From: Petrolisthes cinctipes
Taxonomy: Eukaryota > Arthropoda > Malacostraca > Decapoda > Porcellanidae
NCBI GenBank assembly: GCA_033782935.1
Contig: JAWQEG010001349.1
Coordinates: 374,501-438,500 of the forward strand
Direction: 5' to 3'
DNA length: 64,000 bases
A model generated the notes under the pieces. The model saw only the letters and a program-made list of their open reading frames with translations, searched no databases and was not told the DNA's origin. The position numbers and the translations under genes were made by a program. Positions 13,201 to 22,470 of the stretch are shown here, one piece after another. Numbering within the stretch: position 1 is the first letter of the stretch; each line of letters opens with the position of its first letter.

Positions 13201-16200
13201 AATGAGGCCTTAAGTGAAGCCCACCATTTATGTGGCTGAGTAGCACCTGCAAGAACCTCCTGTAAATGGGAATTGTAATCCCTCTCAGCATTACTATAAA
13301 CTCTCTGCGCAACTGACCTAAGATGTATATAGTCATCCCAAAGCAACTGGTTTCGACCACGTCTCCAGCGATGGTATGCAGCCTGCTTGTTATTAAAAGC
13401 ACGTTTGCAGTCATCATCAAACCAAGCTTTATCTTTTATACGGGATTTGATTAATTTTGATGGGACTCTTCTGTTAAGAATTTCCAAGAGAGAGTTATTG
13501 AGTGATGAAACTGGGTCATCAGATCTTAGTATGTGGTTCCACTGGATATTAGTAACATCATCACATACATTATCCCAGTTAACCCGAGATTTAAGATAGA
13601 CTTTACGAGTGATAGTGATATCAGGCACAGCAAATTCAAGATTGATTTTACAGGATATGGAATTATGGTCAGAAGTACCCACAGGTGCAAGAACTATAGT
13701 CTCCACAACACCAGGAACATCTGTCAAAACGAGATCCAGACAGTTTCCAGAAATATGTGTAGGTCCAGTAATCAACTGTTCACACCCAGATAAATTAGTA
13801 AAATCCAGGGCAGCATGACCGTGTCTATTTGTTGGAGAAACAGAGTTCAGCCACTCTTGATGATGTGCATTTACATCTCCAACAAAGATGAAAGAGGACT
13901 TGACATCAACAGACTGAATTAATGCCATGGCATTTAAGAGACAGTCATATAGGTTGTCATTGGCGTCAGGATTTCTTTATAGGCTAAAAATGTAGTGGTT
14001 ATGATATTTACTGGAAACTTTAACTAACTGGATCTCATGGCAACCTCAAATAAATTTTGTTAAAGGCTGGGCATTGAAGCCAGATCGGATGTACAAACTC
14101 ATTCCACGAACACGAGGAAAAGAGTCACGACGAATAAGAAGTGGTTTATTAAAGCCAGGCATAAGAAGTTTTGAAACGTGTCTATGGTTAGAGACAAGAG
14201 TTTCTGAACAAAAAACAATGTCATAATCTACTGATGCCAAAGTTAGATCTTTAATGTTCTTATGAAGTCCGCGGATGTTAGAATACAAAATACGGCAGCT
14301 TCTCACATGATGGGTAGGTCTACGTGGACCGGGATTTAATTCAATATCACCGGACAAAATAACAAGTAAAAACTTGAATAACTGAAAGAAGTAAAATGGG
14401 AAGATGAGAAGTAGAGAAATCGTGAAGCAAGTCCAAGTACAAGCAAAGGTCATATAACCGGAAGAACCAAGTATAAGGAAACCTGAGTCAGCAAGCTAGT
14501 AAAATTAACGTCATCCCTTTCAGACATTGGCCTAGAAGAGCTAGCTCAAACTCTCCAGGGGTGACGGGCAGGAGAAGAACCTACTGGCAAGGGACTGCCT
14601 TGCTTAGGCGGGCGTTACTTCTCAATAGATCAAAAATGATCTTCCCACCTTCACTATCTGAGCATGGCGACCAGAATAACTGCCATAATCTGATCTTATA
14701 ACCGGATCAAAGATAGTAGCTGCGTGACTGCGGTTTGCACCAAGATGAGCAGCTTCACCTTTATAAGAGTAAGAATAAGAAAGAATAAATTGGAAAGTAA
14801 AGGTGAAATTAGTTAGATTGTGCCATCTAATAGTAGGGAAATGGATGAGTTGCGGAAAATCAGGCACATGACTATGGCATCAACCCATGACTCCATTTCA
14901 GAGATGCCGTTGGCAGCATAAAGCTGCTCTTCCGCCTTAAGGGCTACCCTGAACCCTACTAAGAAGAACACTCATACGCCCAATAAGAGCATTGGCCGGT
15001 GGTGTACTAATAGGATATTGAGTGGCATTTCCTCCAACCCAGGGTTCCCAAACCCACCCAGGAAGACTCATCTGCTAAAAGAACCATTGGTCTTCCAGGG
15101 TTGCTGAGATATCCCGCCCAGCACGGCTACTGGATTAGATGGAGCGGTTGACGAGCCTGACATGACAGAACTGGGATTTTTCCTACTGTTTACACATTTT
15201 GGGTGTTTACAGAAGGCAATAGTGTGACCAGGTTTCTTACAATAAGCACAAGTTACTTTGTTACTAGACGAATCATTGTTCTTCGGCTTATCTGAAAATG
15301 CATAATTATAGGGGATATGACCAGAGAAAGCTTTTACATTAAAAGAGTGCTCTCCTTCCAGTCTTCCCCAGGTCTCTAGTCTCAAAGCTTGTGCATCAGC
15401 CAGCTCTGCCACCCTAAACAATTCTCTCTCATCCCTCTCCTCTATGTACTTAACAATGGAAAAGGGCACTTTGTTTTTAAACTCTTCTAGGGCCATGAGA
15501 TTCACTAAATCCGAATAGGTAGTCACTTCAAGAGCATTTAGCCACTTCTTATAGAGTTTAAGTTTTTCATTAGCAAATTCTATGAATGATTGTTGCTTTG
15601 GTTTGGAAAGTTTTCGAAATTTATTTCGGTACGTCTCTGGAGATACAGCATGAGCATGAAGAAGTTGTCTCTTAACAAAGTCATAGTCTTCGGGCCGGTC
15701 TAAATTTATGTAGACACGAAATGATTTACCAGTGAGCTTAGGTGCAATTAGGATCATCCATTGTTCCTTTGGCCACTCGCTCTTAGTAGCAAGGCGTTCA
15801 AAAAGATTAAAAGACCCCTCTATATTACCCTCATCAAAAGTAGGTATCATAGAGCATGCATTAGAAATATTAAAAGAAATTTCCTTCTCTCTGATCCTGA
15901 TTTCCTCTTTTACCTTATTTTTTGAGATGGCTAACTTATCTCTTTCGAGTTCAATGTTTAGCATCATTCTTCGCTCTTCTAGGGCCATTTTCTGCTGCTC
16001 TAGCCTATACTGCATTTATTTTCTATATTTTTCAACTTCTGCTGAATTTGTCAAAGAACCCCCAAGTGACTGAGGCATTTCATCAGAGTTAGCAGTTGCC
16101 TGAGTAGGAGACCCTAGACAAAGGTTATAAGGGTCAGGTTCCTCATCATTAGGTAAAGGAGGGAGATTCATAAGTCCAGCATTGACTAAGTATTGTACAG

Positions 16201-17906
16201 TAATATCCTTAATATTACTTTTGGTAATCTTAGATGAATGGTAAGGTAAAGGGATCTGATAGTGGGTTATTACCTTAACCCAGTCCTCTTTTTTTAACAA
16301 TTCTATGTACTCATGAAAAGGTTTACAAAGAAACTCGTCTATATCAATACCCTCACCTTCCATAATAAACTAATTCCTTATGTACTATATATGAGGTGTA
16401 GAAGAAGAGAGTGAATTTGATTTGAATGCAGCAGCCTAATCGCAGACACAGCCCTAAGTCTATGCTAACGACTACCAAATGCTCTCTTAGAGAGGTGTTA
16501 ATCAATTCGTTTGGTAGGGGGATACACTATGGAGCAGTGTACAAGACAAGGTTTGGTTAGGACAACTTCCAAACTATGAGTGTTTTATGACAAAGAAGCC
16601 CTTGCATTACTACCCAGGGTGAACAGATTCTAGAATACACGGTAACAGTTTATTGGTAAATACAGAGAGTTATGCACAAGTAATCTTAGATTGCCTACCT
16701 GCCGTGTAGCGTCGTGAAAGGGCCGTGGTTGCTGCAGGAGAGTTGTGTAGGACTGGAACGCACTTGTGTGATCAAGGCGGGAACACGTGTGGGAGGCTTG
16801 GTGCAGGTACGACAGCAGGGGCAGGTGCTTCTCGGTCCAGAGCTAGTGTGAGAGTGGGCGAGCGCTGGCGGTCCGACTCTTTTTTTCTGTTGTTGGCCGG
16901 CCGAGCGCGGCGTCATCACGTGATATCGAATGTTCTAGACAAGGGAACGGCCCAGTACCAGCGCTGCTCTAGAGGTAACTAAGGAGCGAACATAGAAGCA
17001 GCCAAGTACAGGCGCCGCTACAATAGTAATCGTACACATAGCATGATCAAATGACTAACAGAAAGATGTCGAGTTTAGCGCTTCAGAAATTATATAAGAA
17101 AGTAATTTTTACGTTATTCCTCTTCCTTACCTGCTATCTACACACTAATATTAGTTATGTGACAACAAAATATTGATTATTTGCTACATTGAAACTTTTC
17201 ACGACATCATTGTCGAGCTCTTTTTGCGTCGTGATTGGAACGGGCTGGCTGATACATCTGCCCGTTGATTGGCGGGGGGTATGGTGCCGAGTCAATATAC
17301 AGTTCGTAATAATGAGAGCCGGACTTCATACAGTAGCAGACGAACTGGTATAAACCCAACAACCGTGCTTTAGTGAAGAGAAGTAATGAAATCTGTGACT
17401 GAACGTTATCCCATATGCTGCCACCACGTAAATTAATTCTTTTAATGTTGCGTTTTGTATGGAAATCCAAAAAGTGAAATAGTTTCTTTGTATCATATAT
17501 ATTTTCGGAGCTTCAAGAATAAAAAATTGGAGGTCACTGAAGGATTAATGAAACTGTCTAATGTTACTTACAAAGAATTAATGGTCCCATGTAGTATCCA
17601 ATGTCAAAAATTTGGTTGAGCATCCTCAAAAATATAAATGTCTCCACGTTGGGAGACACAATGATGAGGGCGCTGGTAAGTATTGACGAAACTGAGGAGA
17701 AGAGCGTAGTCTTTCTCCGTCCAATTCTGTAAAGACATGTCACTGATTAGGACATGTGATTAAAATGATGGATTTTTTATTACTAATTACAACAGCTATA
17801 CCGGTGATTAAGTATTAAGGGATACCATCAAACCTTATCAACTACCCTAACACCAGCACAGACTTGTATTTATGATATTATAATAAAACTTGTCCTTTTA
17901 AACTCA

Positions 17907-17951
<45 letters not shown>

Positions 17952-20833
17952 CCATAAAGGTACCACAAAAGCTGCAGTACTTTGGATTTACCCTCACTCC
18001 CTTTGTGGTTGGGTACAGTCGCTAGCTGATGGAACGGACACACATCAAACGGGCCCCGCACTGAGCATAAGGTAAGATGTGCAGTGGTGTGAGCTGCCTA
18101 ATGCTTGATGTTGGGCTCGTTTTAAGTGTGTCCCCTCCATCAGCTCGCGACTGTACCAGTTCGGAAGTCGTGAGGTGTGTTTGTGGTTAGCAGTAGACCT
18201 TGGCCACAGTAACGGGCTTGATGAAGCCTATGTCTAGTGTCAGAGCAAAAGATAAATAAAGAAAACAGTACTATTTGAATGAAGTGTATATGTGAGCCAA
18301 TAAAGTGTGTATGTGTCCCCAAACAATGAATCTGTAAATTCAAATGCAATATAACTTGGTGTTCCAACCATTAGGTTTCCAATATTTTCAGAGGGAAATC
18401 TCATCGTCGACGTTTCGTATTGAGTCCCATGACCCAGACTGTATGCCTCAGTTTCATACATAACTGATTCACAGACATACATATCATGAGCAGTCCAAAT
18501 GAACATATATTCTTCCCTTTGACTATGTATGTGATTAACCTACGCTTCCAGAAGATGTCCGTAGAGCAGACTACCAAGTAGGGTGCCCGCCTGCATAACA
18601 GAACTGGTGGTGGAATACAGGGCTCGTCTCTCACAGGTCAGGTCCCACTGTAAGGGTCACGGCATGCCAGTGAAATTTTTAGGAGAATAATAACGAGTAA
18701 TTTACGGTAGTGGCTGAGGTCTGGAAAAGTGCATTAGCAAAAAATGAAGTATATGTTTAAAAAGAGTGGTGGTTCACCAGACTCTTCGACATAATGTGCG
18801 AAGCAAAGAAGTAGTATTGGTATGGAAAAGAGACAAGGAATACCGAGGATACAATGTGTAATGATCCTATTACTTATTAGTCTCACTGTTTAAGGTATCA
18901 GTTGTACAGTCGGCGGCAGAAGTCGTGTCGCCTTACCTGCTTCACCGAGACCACTGCCTAGTCAGACCGAGATATGCAGTGTTCATGGACTCGAGAAGTA
19001 CGCACGTTTTCTACACTTAATAATCTCGAGTCAATGAACATCGCGTGCCTCGGTGAAGCAAGTGAGGCGACAGGACTTTTGCCGCCGACTGTACAAGTAA
19101 TGGAGAGGCTATGCAGGATTTTTTTTTTTTTATATATAAATTATGATAGTAAAATAAGGGTGCTGTAGATATTAATTAAGAATGGCAGCTACAATGATGT
19201 AATATATTTCGTCTATTGCTTATTGAAGATCCTCTGTATTTCTTTGTAATGGAAGTTGAAATCGCATATATTTTTTTTTTCCCACAAAATGGCTTCTTAA
19301 CTGTATGACTTAGGACTCCTAGTCCAGCTGATAGGTTATATCAAAGACGTATTAATATCTTGTTTTACCATTTTAAGGTGTGGGCGTATTTTTTTTTTCT
19401 TTATGAATTAATGCTGCATAATTGTTTCATACCTAATTTACTATACCTGACACATGTTGAGAAGTGTAGTACAGGTTAAAGAGTTTTCATGAAAAGTGTG
19501 TACGGCATAACTTTTTTTTACCTACCTCCGTGACTATACTTGACACATAATGAGAAGTGTTGTAGACTCTGGAGGAACAGGACAGTAGAGTGTCATCATT
19601 ATTGCTAACAGAGGGAATGTTACTCATCACTTTGTGAAACCCGAGTTGAGCAGCGGACGTGTAGTTGTAGTTGTGCATTAAACATCCTTCTCGCTTACCG
19701 GTCAAGTTACTGCAGAATATGAAAGATAAATTAAAAACATTCACACCCCAGACAGCGACAGAGACCACCTCACACCCAGGTCAAAATAAGCGAGTTCACC
19801 AACAACCTCCCAGAGAAACCAGCCACCTCCCGGCCTTCCAACCCAAGGAGGATCACCACACAAACAGTTTCATAAATTTGATATAATGTTTTGTCTAAAG
19901 CCAGGTATCCATAACATATATAGGTTACTTCTATTGTCCATACCCCGTTCAGCTATTAAACTATTTCTTGAATTGCTGAAATCGTCTGGAGTTAGCTAAA
20001 CTAAAACATAACAGTAAAAATAGTGCTTCCTAGGATGAAATTGTAGTTAGGACATATAGAAGAGTTGTATACCTGAGAGGGATGGCAAAAGTGATGATTT
20101 GTTCCTGGGTCCAGTTGGCTTCCATTAACTCAGACACGTGGCACCAGTAGTCAGGGGTGGCGCCCAGGAACTGATATGACATGGCACTGAATGGGTTTGT
20201 GAAAGTACCTTGGGGGACAAAGAAAAGGAATTTATCAAAGTGATAAATAATCAGAAAAAAAATGTTTACTGTACAAACGTTAGGCTATAATATACAAGCG
20301 TAACTACAAAGGTAATGTACCCATCAAACCTAAGATATGTGTGTGTGTATGTAAAATTAGGAAAGATCATGACCATCCCATTGAGGGACTTCCCAGATGG
20401 AGTGAGACATCAGAACTCTAGATATCTAAATACAGATATCTAGATAGACAGATTGATAGATATAATTATTGATTGATAGATGGTAGAGTAACTAGGCCAG
20501 TTGCTAAGAAATTGTCCTAGTGTTCTAATCGTAACGAAATGACAAGGAATTCTAATTAGTTCATTGTATAAGATCAATGACAGAATTATAGATTTTTGGA
20601 GTAAAGAAAAGTGATAGAGACGTACTGAATGCACACATGATGATTACAATAATGTTCCAGCGACCATTGGTTCCCACTACCTCCAACAGGTCCTCAAATG
20701 TATTTAGGGGTTTTGAGTTTCCAGCGCTCAGGGTTGTCACGTCAGTGGTGACATGATTTTCCTCCCCGGAAACTTCAGCGTGGGTGTTGCAGACTTCCAC
20801 CATACTATGTGTCTCATCACCATCCATCGACAT
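2153..20833 (-). CDS. SLC22-family organic cation/anion transporter (11 coding exons, complete)
   Basis: Major-facilitator plasma-membrane carrier of the SLC22 (organic cation/carnitine/anion transporter) family. Exons, minus strand: 20833-20626, 20208-20073, 19709-19526, 18647-18544, 17726-17572, 7024-6856, 6609-6462, 5705-5512, 5279-5107, 2829-2645, 2314-2153 (TGA at 2155-2153). All introns start GT and end AG, junction phases agree, and the total is 1818 bases (605 residues; the family is usually about 550). Family signatures: N-terminal FEDLLEVVG before TM1 (about 46-54), a large Cys-rich extracellular loop with NWT, NLT, NYT and NTS sequons, EWDLTC (176-181), GRRK after TM2-3 (213-216), LPESPRWL (321-328), ITAAFSLIWYYTPELF in exon 10, and LPET (578-581) before an acidic tail. 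The start is the first ATG of exon 1; a second lies two codons later. Substrate cannot be told from sequence. Introns 3, 4, 5 and 9 carry mobile elements. Splice sites are inferred from homology and phase, not from RNA. Confidence 0.9.
3032..4925. mobile_element. Tc1/mariner-like element, TA-flanked, in SLC22 intron 9
   Basis: The ends are inverted: the left has AAAAAAGTTTTGGAACCACC from about 3040 and the right reads the same on the other strand (about 4896-4915). The outermost bases are CACTCAG on the left and CAGTCTG on the right, each flanked by TA (3030-3031 and 4926-4927), the classic Tc1/mariner target. The 1.9-kb interior has no recognisable transposase, so it is either a decayed autonomous copy or a filled MITE. 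It lies within the transporter intron between exons 9 and 10. Confidence 0.6.
7193..7233. repeat. (TA)n microsatellite
   Basis: About 41 bases of TA repeat lie directly against the outer end of the Gmr1-like 3' LTR in SLC22 intron 5. Confidence 0.9.
7234..7873 (-). repeat. 3' LTR of the Gmr1-like element (640 bp)
   Basis: It starts TGTTACGACC and ends GGTCGTAACA on the minus strand, so a 10-base perfect terminal inverted repeat bounds it with canonical TG...CA ends. A polypurine tract sits immediately upstream and a TATA-box motif inside. No second copy of this LTR was found upstream of gag. Confidence 0.85.
7718..7726 (-). promoter_or_regulatory. TATA box in the 3' LTR
   Basis: The minus strand reads CTGTATAAATAGCGAGGGC here, a strong TATA-box match about 150 bases into the LTR, where the U3 promoter of an LTR element is expected. 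Confidence 0.6.
7874..7886 (-). other. Polypurine tract (plus-strand primer) of the Gmr1-like element
   Basis: The minus strand reads GGTGAAGGGGGTA directly before the TG of the 3' LTR, the expected position and composition of a PPT. Confidence 0.7.
7972..9255 (-). pseudogene. Reverse transcriptase-RNase H region of the Gmr1-like pol
   Basis: The RT begins near 9255 in one frame (QAPYRLNPSKRTIMDQEV), shifts frame near 9140 (SPWASPCLLVPKPDGSHRLC), carries the active site AYLDDVVV near 8790, and shifts again near 8740 into the frame that runs to the stop at 7972. That last frame holds the RT thumb/connection (EYLGHTVG, FLGMSGYYRRF) and a complete RNase H with its acidic residues (QIDASGVGVC, KEELALVL, VFSDHNPL). 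Two frameshifts at least, so it is not functional. The region lies downstream of integrase, opposite to ordinary Ty3 elements. Confidence 0.85.
9560..10741 (-). pseudogene. Integrase of the Gmr1-like pol, located upstream of RT
   Basis: The zinc-binding HHCC module is visible (GHLGFRKTYHRL ... CHVCQ, about 10610-10490), followed by the DD(35)E core: IIIDCVGP, IQTDQGSNF and SQGCLERFHQ. After an in-frame stop at 10021-10019 the same frame continues (MGFSPFELLYGRN), then a frameshift near 9745 leads into a GPY/F-type module (KYSGPYTVQKRL). Another frameshift lies between 10738 and 10702. Integrase is placed before RT, the key structural oddity of this element. Confidence 0.85.
10738..11274 (-). 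pseudogene. Aspartic protease and spacer of the Gmr1-like pol
   Basis: The retropepsin catalytic motif LRDTGAAQSILLS (about 11190-11150) follows the strand region GHVSLTKNGQSYPVKI. A TGA interrupts the frame at 11139-11137, and the same frame then continues to 10738 with LLLGNDIAGKLVVPN, a typical second half of a retropepsin (hydrophobic-GxD-like). The protease is separated from gag by the LINE insertion; removing the LINE and one copy of the 9-base duplication puts gag and protease next to each other. Confidence 0.8.
11526..14453 (-). pseudogene. LINE endonuclease-reverse transcriptase polyprotein with two in-frame stops
   Basis: One continuous frame of 975 codons interrupted only by TGA at 14048-14046 and TAA near 13977. 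Order: a hydrophobic, signal-like N-terminus (residues 10-33), a 2A-like motif (35-43), an APE-type endonuclease (ILYSNIRGL, VFCSETL, FVGDVNAHHQEW, GTSDHNSI) and a reverse transcriptase (EYRPISITPILSK, VAIDFSSAFDRVNH, SGVPQGSVLGPL, ISYADDTTLY active site). There is no RNase H. These features place it in the CR1/L2/Rex1 group. The few lesions suggest a fairly recent insertion. Confidence 0.85.
14325..14351 (-). other. 2A-like translational recoding motif (GDIELNPGP)
   Basis: Residues 35-43 of the LINE protein match the D-x-E-x-N-P-G-P consensus of 2A peptides, at which ribosomes skip the Gly-Pro bond. The preceding 30 residues are strongly hydrophobic. N-terminal 2A sequences that double as signal sequences are known from non-LTR retrotransposons of sea urchins and other invertebrates. 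Confidence 0.85.
15080..16363 (-). pseudogene. Gag of the Gmr1-like element
   Basis: The first 115 codons (16363-16016) start at ATG and contain a helical N-terminal region; a single TAA at 16015-16013 interrupts the frame, which then continues through a coiled-coil-like stretch (LEERRMMLNIELERDK), a capsid region (WMILIAPKLTGKSFRVY ... FIEFANEKLKLYKKWL), and a CCHC zinc knuckle (CAYCKKPGHTIAFC, C-X2-C-X4-H-X4-C). The segment around YSDLVNLMALEEFKNKVP resembles the capsid C-terminal fold from which SCAN domains derive. Gag is cut at its junction with protease by the LINE. Confidence 0.8.
16364..17023 (-). repeat. Leader and LTR-like region upstream of gag
   Basis: On the minus strand this begins TGTAGCGGCGCC, is GC-rich for 300 bases, has an AATAAA (about 16648) and is followed by a possible primer-binding stretch beginning TGGTAGTCGTTAGC about 120 bases before the gag ATG. 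That layout fits a 5' LTR plus leader, but the sequence is not alignable by eye to the 3' LTR at 7234-7873. Confidence 0.4.
17040..17318 (+). repeat. Dispersed repeat: 5' leader also present upstream of the ORF1 at 33.4 kb
   Basis: This segment matches the reverse complement of about 33377-33650. Shared landmarks are ATATAATTTCTGAAG (on the minus strand here), CAACAAAATATTGA, CGTCGTGATTG, GGGCTGGCTGATACAT and ATACAGTTCGTAATAATG. Similarity stops just after the ATG. At the other locus the ATG opens a retrotransposon-like ORF1, so this is probably a 5' UTR fragment of the same element. Confidence 0.65.
17905..17949. repeat. (TA)n microsatellite
   Basis: About 45 bases of TA/GTATA repeat in SLC22 intron 4. 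Confidence 0.9.
18016..18153. mobile_element. 138-bp MITE, Tc1/mariner type
   Basis: Inverted ends CAGTCGCTAGCTGATGGA (left) and the reverse complement CAGTCGCGAGCTGATGGA (right) enclose 138 bases and are flanked by TA at 18014-18015 and 18154-18155. No coding capacity. In SLC22 intron 4. A single end-like match (CAGTCGCTAGCTG) also occurs near 6138. Confidence 0.75.
18907..19091. mobile_element. 185-bp hairpin MITE, Tc1/mariner type
   Basis: Almost the whole element is a palindrome: both ends read CAGTCGGCGGCA(A/G)AAGTC inward, followed by TGTCGCC, TGCTTCACCGAG and a shared GTTCATGGACTCGAG-like block. TA flanks both sides (18905-18906 and 19092-19093). Located in SLC22 intron 3. Confidence 0.8.
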
Positions 20834-21761
20834 TATCCTTTAATGTAAATGTGGTTTCCTTTATACTGATGATTGGTTGAATAATAACGTATAGACAAGA
20901 TTAATGTGGGAAAAAATGCCTTGTTCACAAATAAATCGAGTCCACTCCAGCACTTTCTTTCCCGTTTTAATACCTTATATTCTCTATATTTATCAACAGG
21001 AGAGTATCGTTAATCAAGAAGAAATCAATCTAATAACTCAATGATTTCAATCATTAGACAGAGTAGCGCCTTTGTATTTGACACCATGCACCGGGAGTGG
21101 CTCTATATGGCATAGACACACAATATATTTATTCATGCGACAGCCAAATATTATTTACTGAACAAAGTATTACATATATTCTTTTCGACTAGCCCGACGG
21201 GCAGCTTCAGGCACTAAATATTTTCTTCGATTTGTTTTCCTTTTGCTTACCCATTCTATACCCAAGTTAAGGAACCCACCACACATAGCGATAATAAGTA
21301 CACAGTCTGTATATACTGTAACGTACACGTGTTGATAGTTAATCCTCGTGATACCAGGTTAGTAGCAGAGAAATGTACTTTAAACTTGAACAAGGACAGT
21401 AAGTCGTAAAGTCTCGTTAACCAACAACTATATACACAATATTCAGAACAAAATAAACATAAAACAATAAAATGATTCCTGATTACTTTATCAGGATGGC
21501 CAGAAATTGTTTTTTCATTAGTTACCGTTTTACAATATCTCACACTTAGCACAAAAAATATGAAAGTATATAGCACAGTGCAAAAGACACGTCTTACGGG
21601 GAGTGTCCGCATATTATGATATTTTCGTTTATAATTTACCTAGGTTCATGAAAAATTTACACAAGATAGAGGATAAGGAATTATTATACTTGAGTGTGTG
21701 TTTTTTTTTAAATCAATCAATTTGAACTAGAATTAGAAGCAATAATGTCAAATAATAATTA
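20834..21761. other. Region upstream of the SLC22 start codon
   Basis: This should hold the 5' UTR and promoter of the minus-strand transporter, but no TATA box or other core element could be assigned with confidence. No coding sequence is evident. Confidence 0.4.
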
Positions 21762-22350
21762 AATTGATTGATTGATTAATAAAAAAAGCCACTAGGCATC
21801 TGGCGGCGCAACATCTAGGGTCATATACTGCCCAACACAATATTAAATTCTAAGGTTTATAAAATATGGTCATTTATATCATTAATAAGATATTTACACA
21901 CATTACCCAGGCTTCATGATCCCAAAAAGGAGAAGCAGCATAATTAAAAGGACTTATCAACTAAAACTCACAATTTTACGTAAATAACCTGACCAACCCA
22001 AGTAAAATATATAAAAGAATCAATATAAAAAACAGTTGACTACCGTATCTAAAAAAAAAGAAAAGCCATAAATCTCATAAAATTCACAACTAGTGGAGGA
22101 GAGGGAGCCCTTTCCATTAAAAACCATGATTCAAACGTGAATGGCCAATGCGGAGACTGGCAAGAGCTGTCTCCCACCGGCGGGACAGGCTGCTGTAGCT
22201 CAACAAACCCAGGCACTGGCGGATGCTGCGGAGCTTATTAGCCCAGACGGCGTCCCATCTTTCCTGCCAGCAGAAACGAACGGCAGCTTCTATGTAGGGT
22301 CGAAGGTCTACTGCTGGTATGGGATGACGCCTGGGAGAGGCCAAAAACTG
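21762..22350 (-). mobile_element. LINE-B 3' fragment
   Basis: The minus strand encodes the C-terminal region of the RNase H-type LINE called LINE-B here (RRHPIPAVDLRPYIEAAVRFC, shown by homology to the copies at 55 and 58.5 kb; frame 22344-22117) followed by a 3' UTR and a tail of TCAA repeats at about 21762-21778. It is 5' truncated. Confidence 0.75.
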
Positions 22351-22351
22351 G

Positions 22352-22470
22352 ATTGATTGATTGATTGATATTTAGATGCTACTACGCATCTGGTGGTGCA
22401 ACAGTCATATACCGCCCAACATAAAATGATCATATACATCATTAATAAAATATGTACTATTGGCCACAAG
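22352..22470 (-). mobile_element. Second LINE-B 3' tail fragment
   Basis: Another TCAA-repeat tail (about 22353-22372 on the minus strand) plus the conserved 3' UTR (TGACTGTTGCACCACCAGATGC-like) abuts the previous fragment. About 120 bases only; an insertion of a severely truncated copy next to, or into, the older one. Confidence 0.6.

Larger units (their letters stand above)
11284..15079 (-). mobile_element. CR1/L2-type LINE with 2A-like N-terminus, inserted in the Gmr1-like element
   Basis: A 3.8-kb non-LTR retrotransposon with a single long reading frame (endonuclease-RT), a 5' leader of about 600 bases and an AT-trinucleotide tail (AATAAT, about 11321-11300). It is flanked by a perfect 9-base target duplication, AATGGTTCT on the minus strand, at 15080-15088 and 11275-11283. 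Excising it plus one duplication reconnects the host gag and protease reading frames, which fixes both borders. It appears close to full length. Confidence 0.88.
7234..17023 (-). mobile_element. Gmr1-like Ty3/gypsy retrotransposon (gag-PR-INT-RT-RH order), decayed
   Basis: Reading down the minus strand the order is: LTR-like leader, gag with a zinc knuckle, aspartic protease, integrase, reverse transcriptase, RNase H, polypurine tract and 3' LTR. Ty3/gypsy elements normally have RT-RH before INT. INT-first order with gypsy-type domains is the hallmark of Gmr1-like elements (first described in Atlantic cod), whose gag capsid is also the proposed ancestor of the vertebrate SCAN domain. A LINE interrupts it at the gag-protease boundary. 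Several frameshifts and stops make it inactive. The upstream LTR-like region does not resemble the 3' LTR, so the outer left boundary at about 17023 is uncertain. Confidence 0.8.

Noticed and set aside
17282..17293. TGGTGCCGAGTC as a retroviral-type primer-binding site
   Set aside because: It is on the plus strand, opposite to the gag next to it, and belongs to the leader repeat shared with 33.4 kb.
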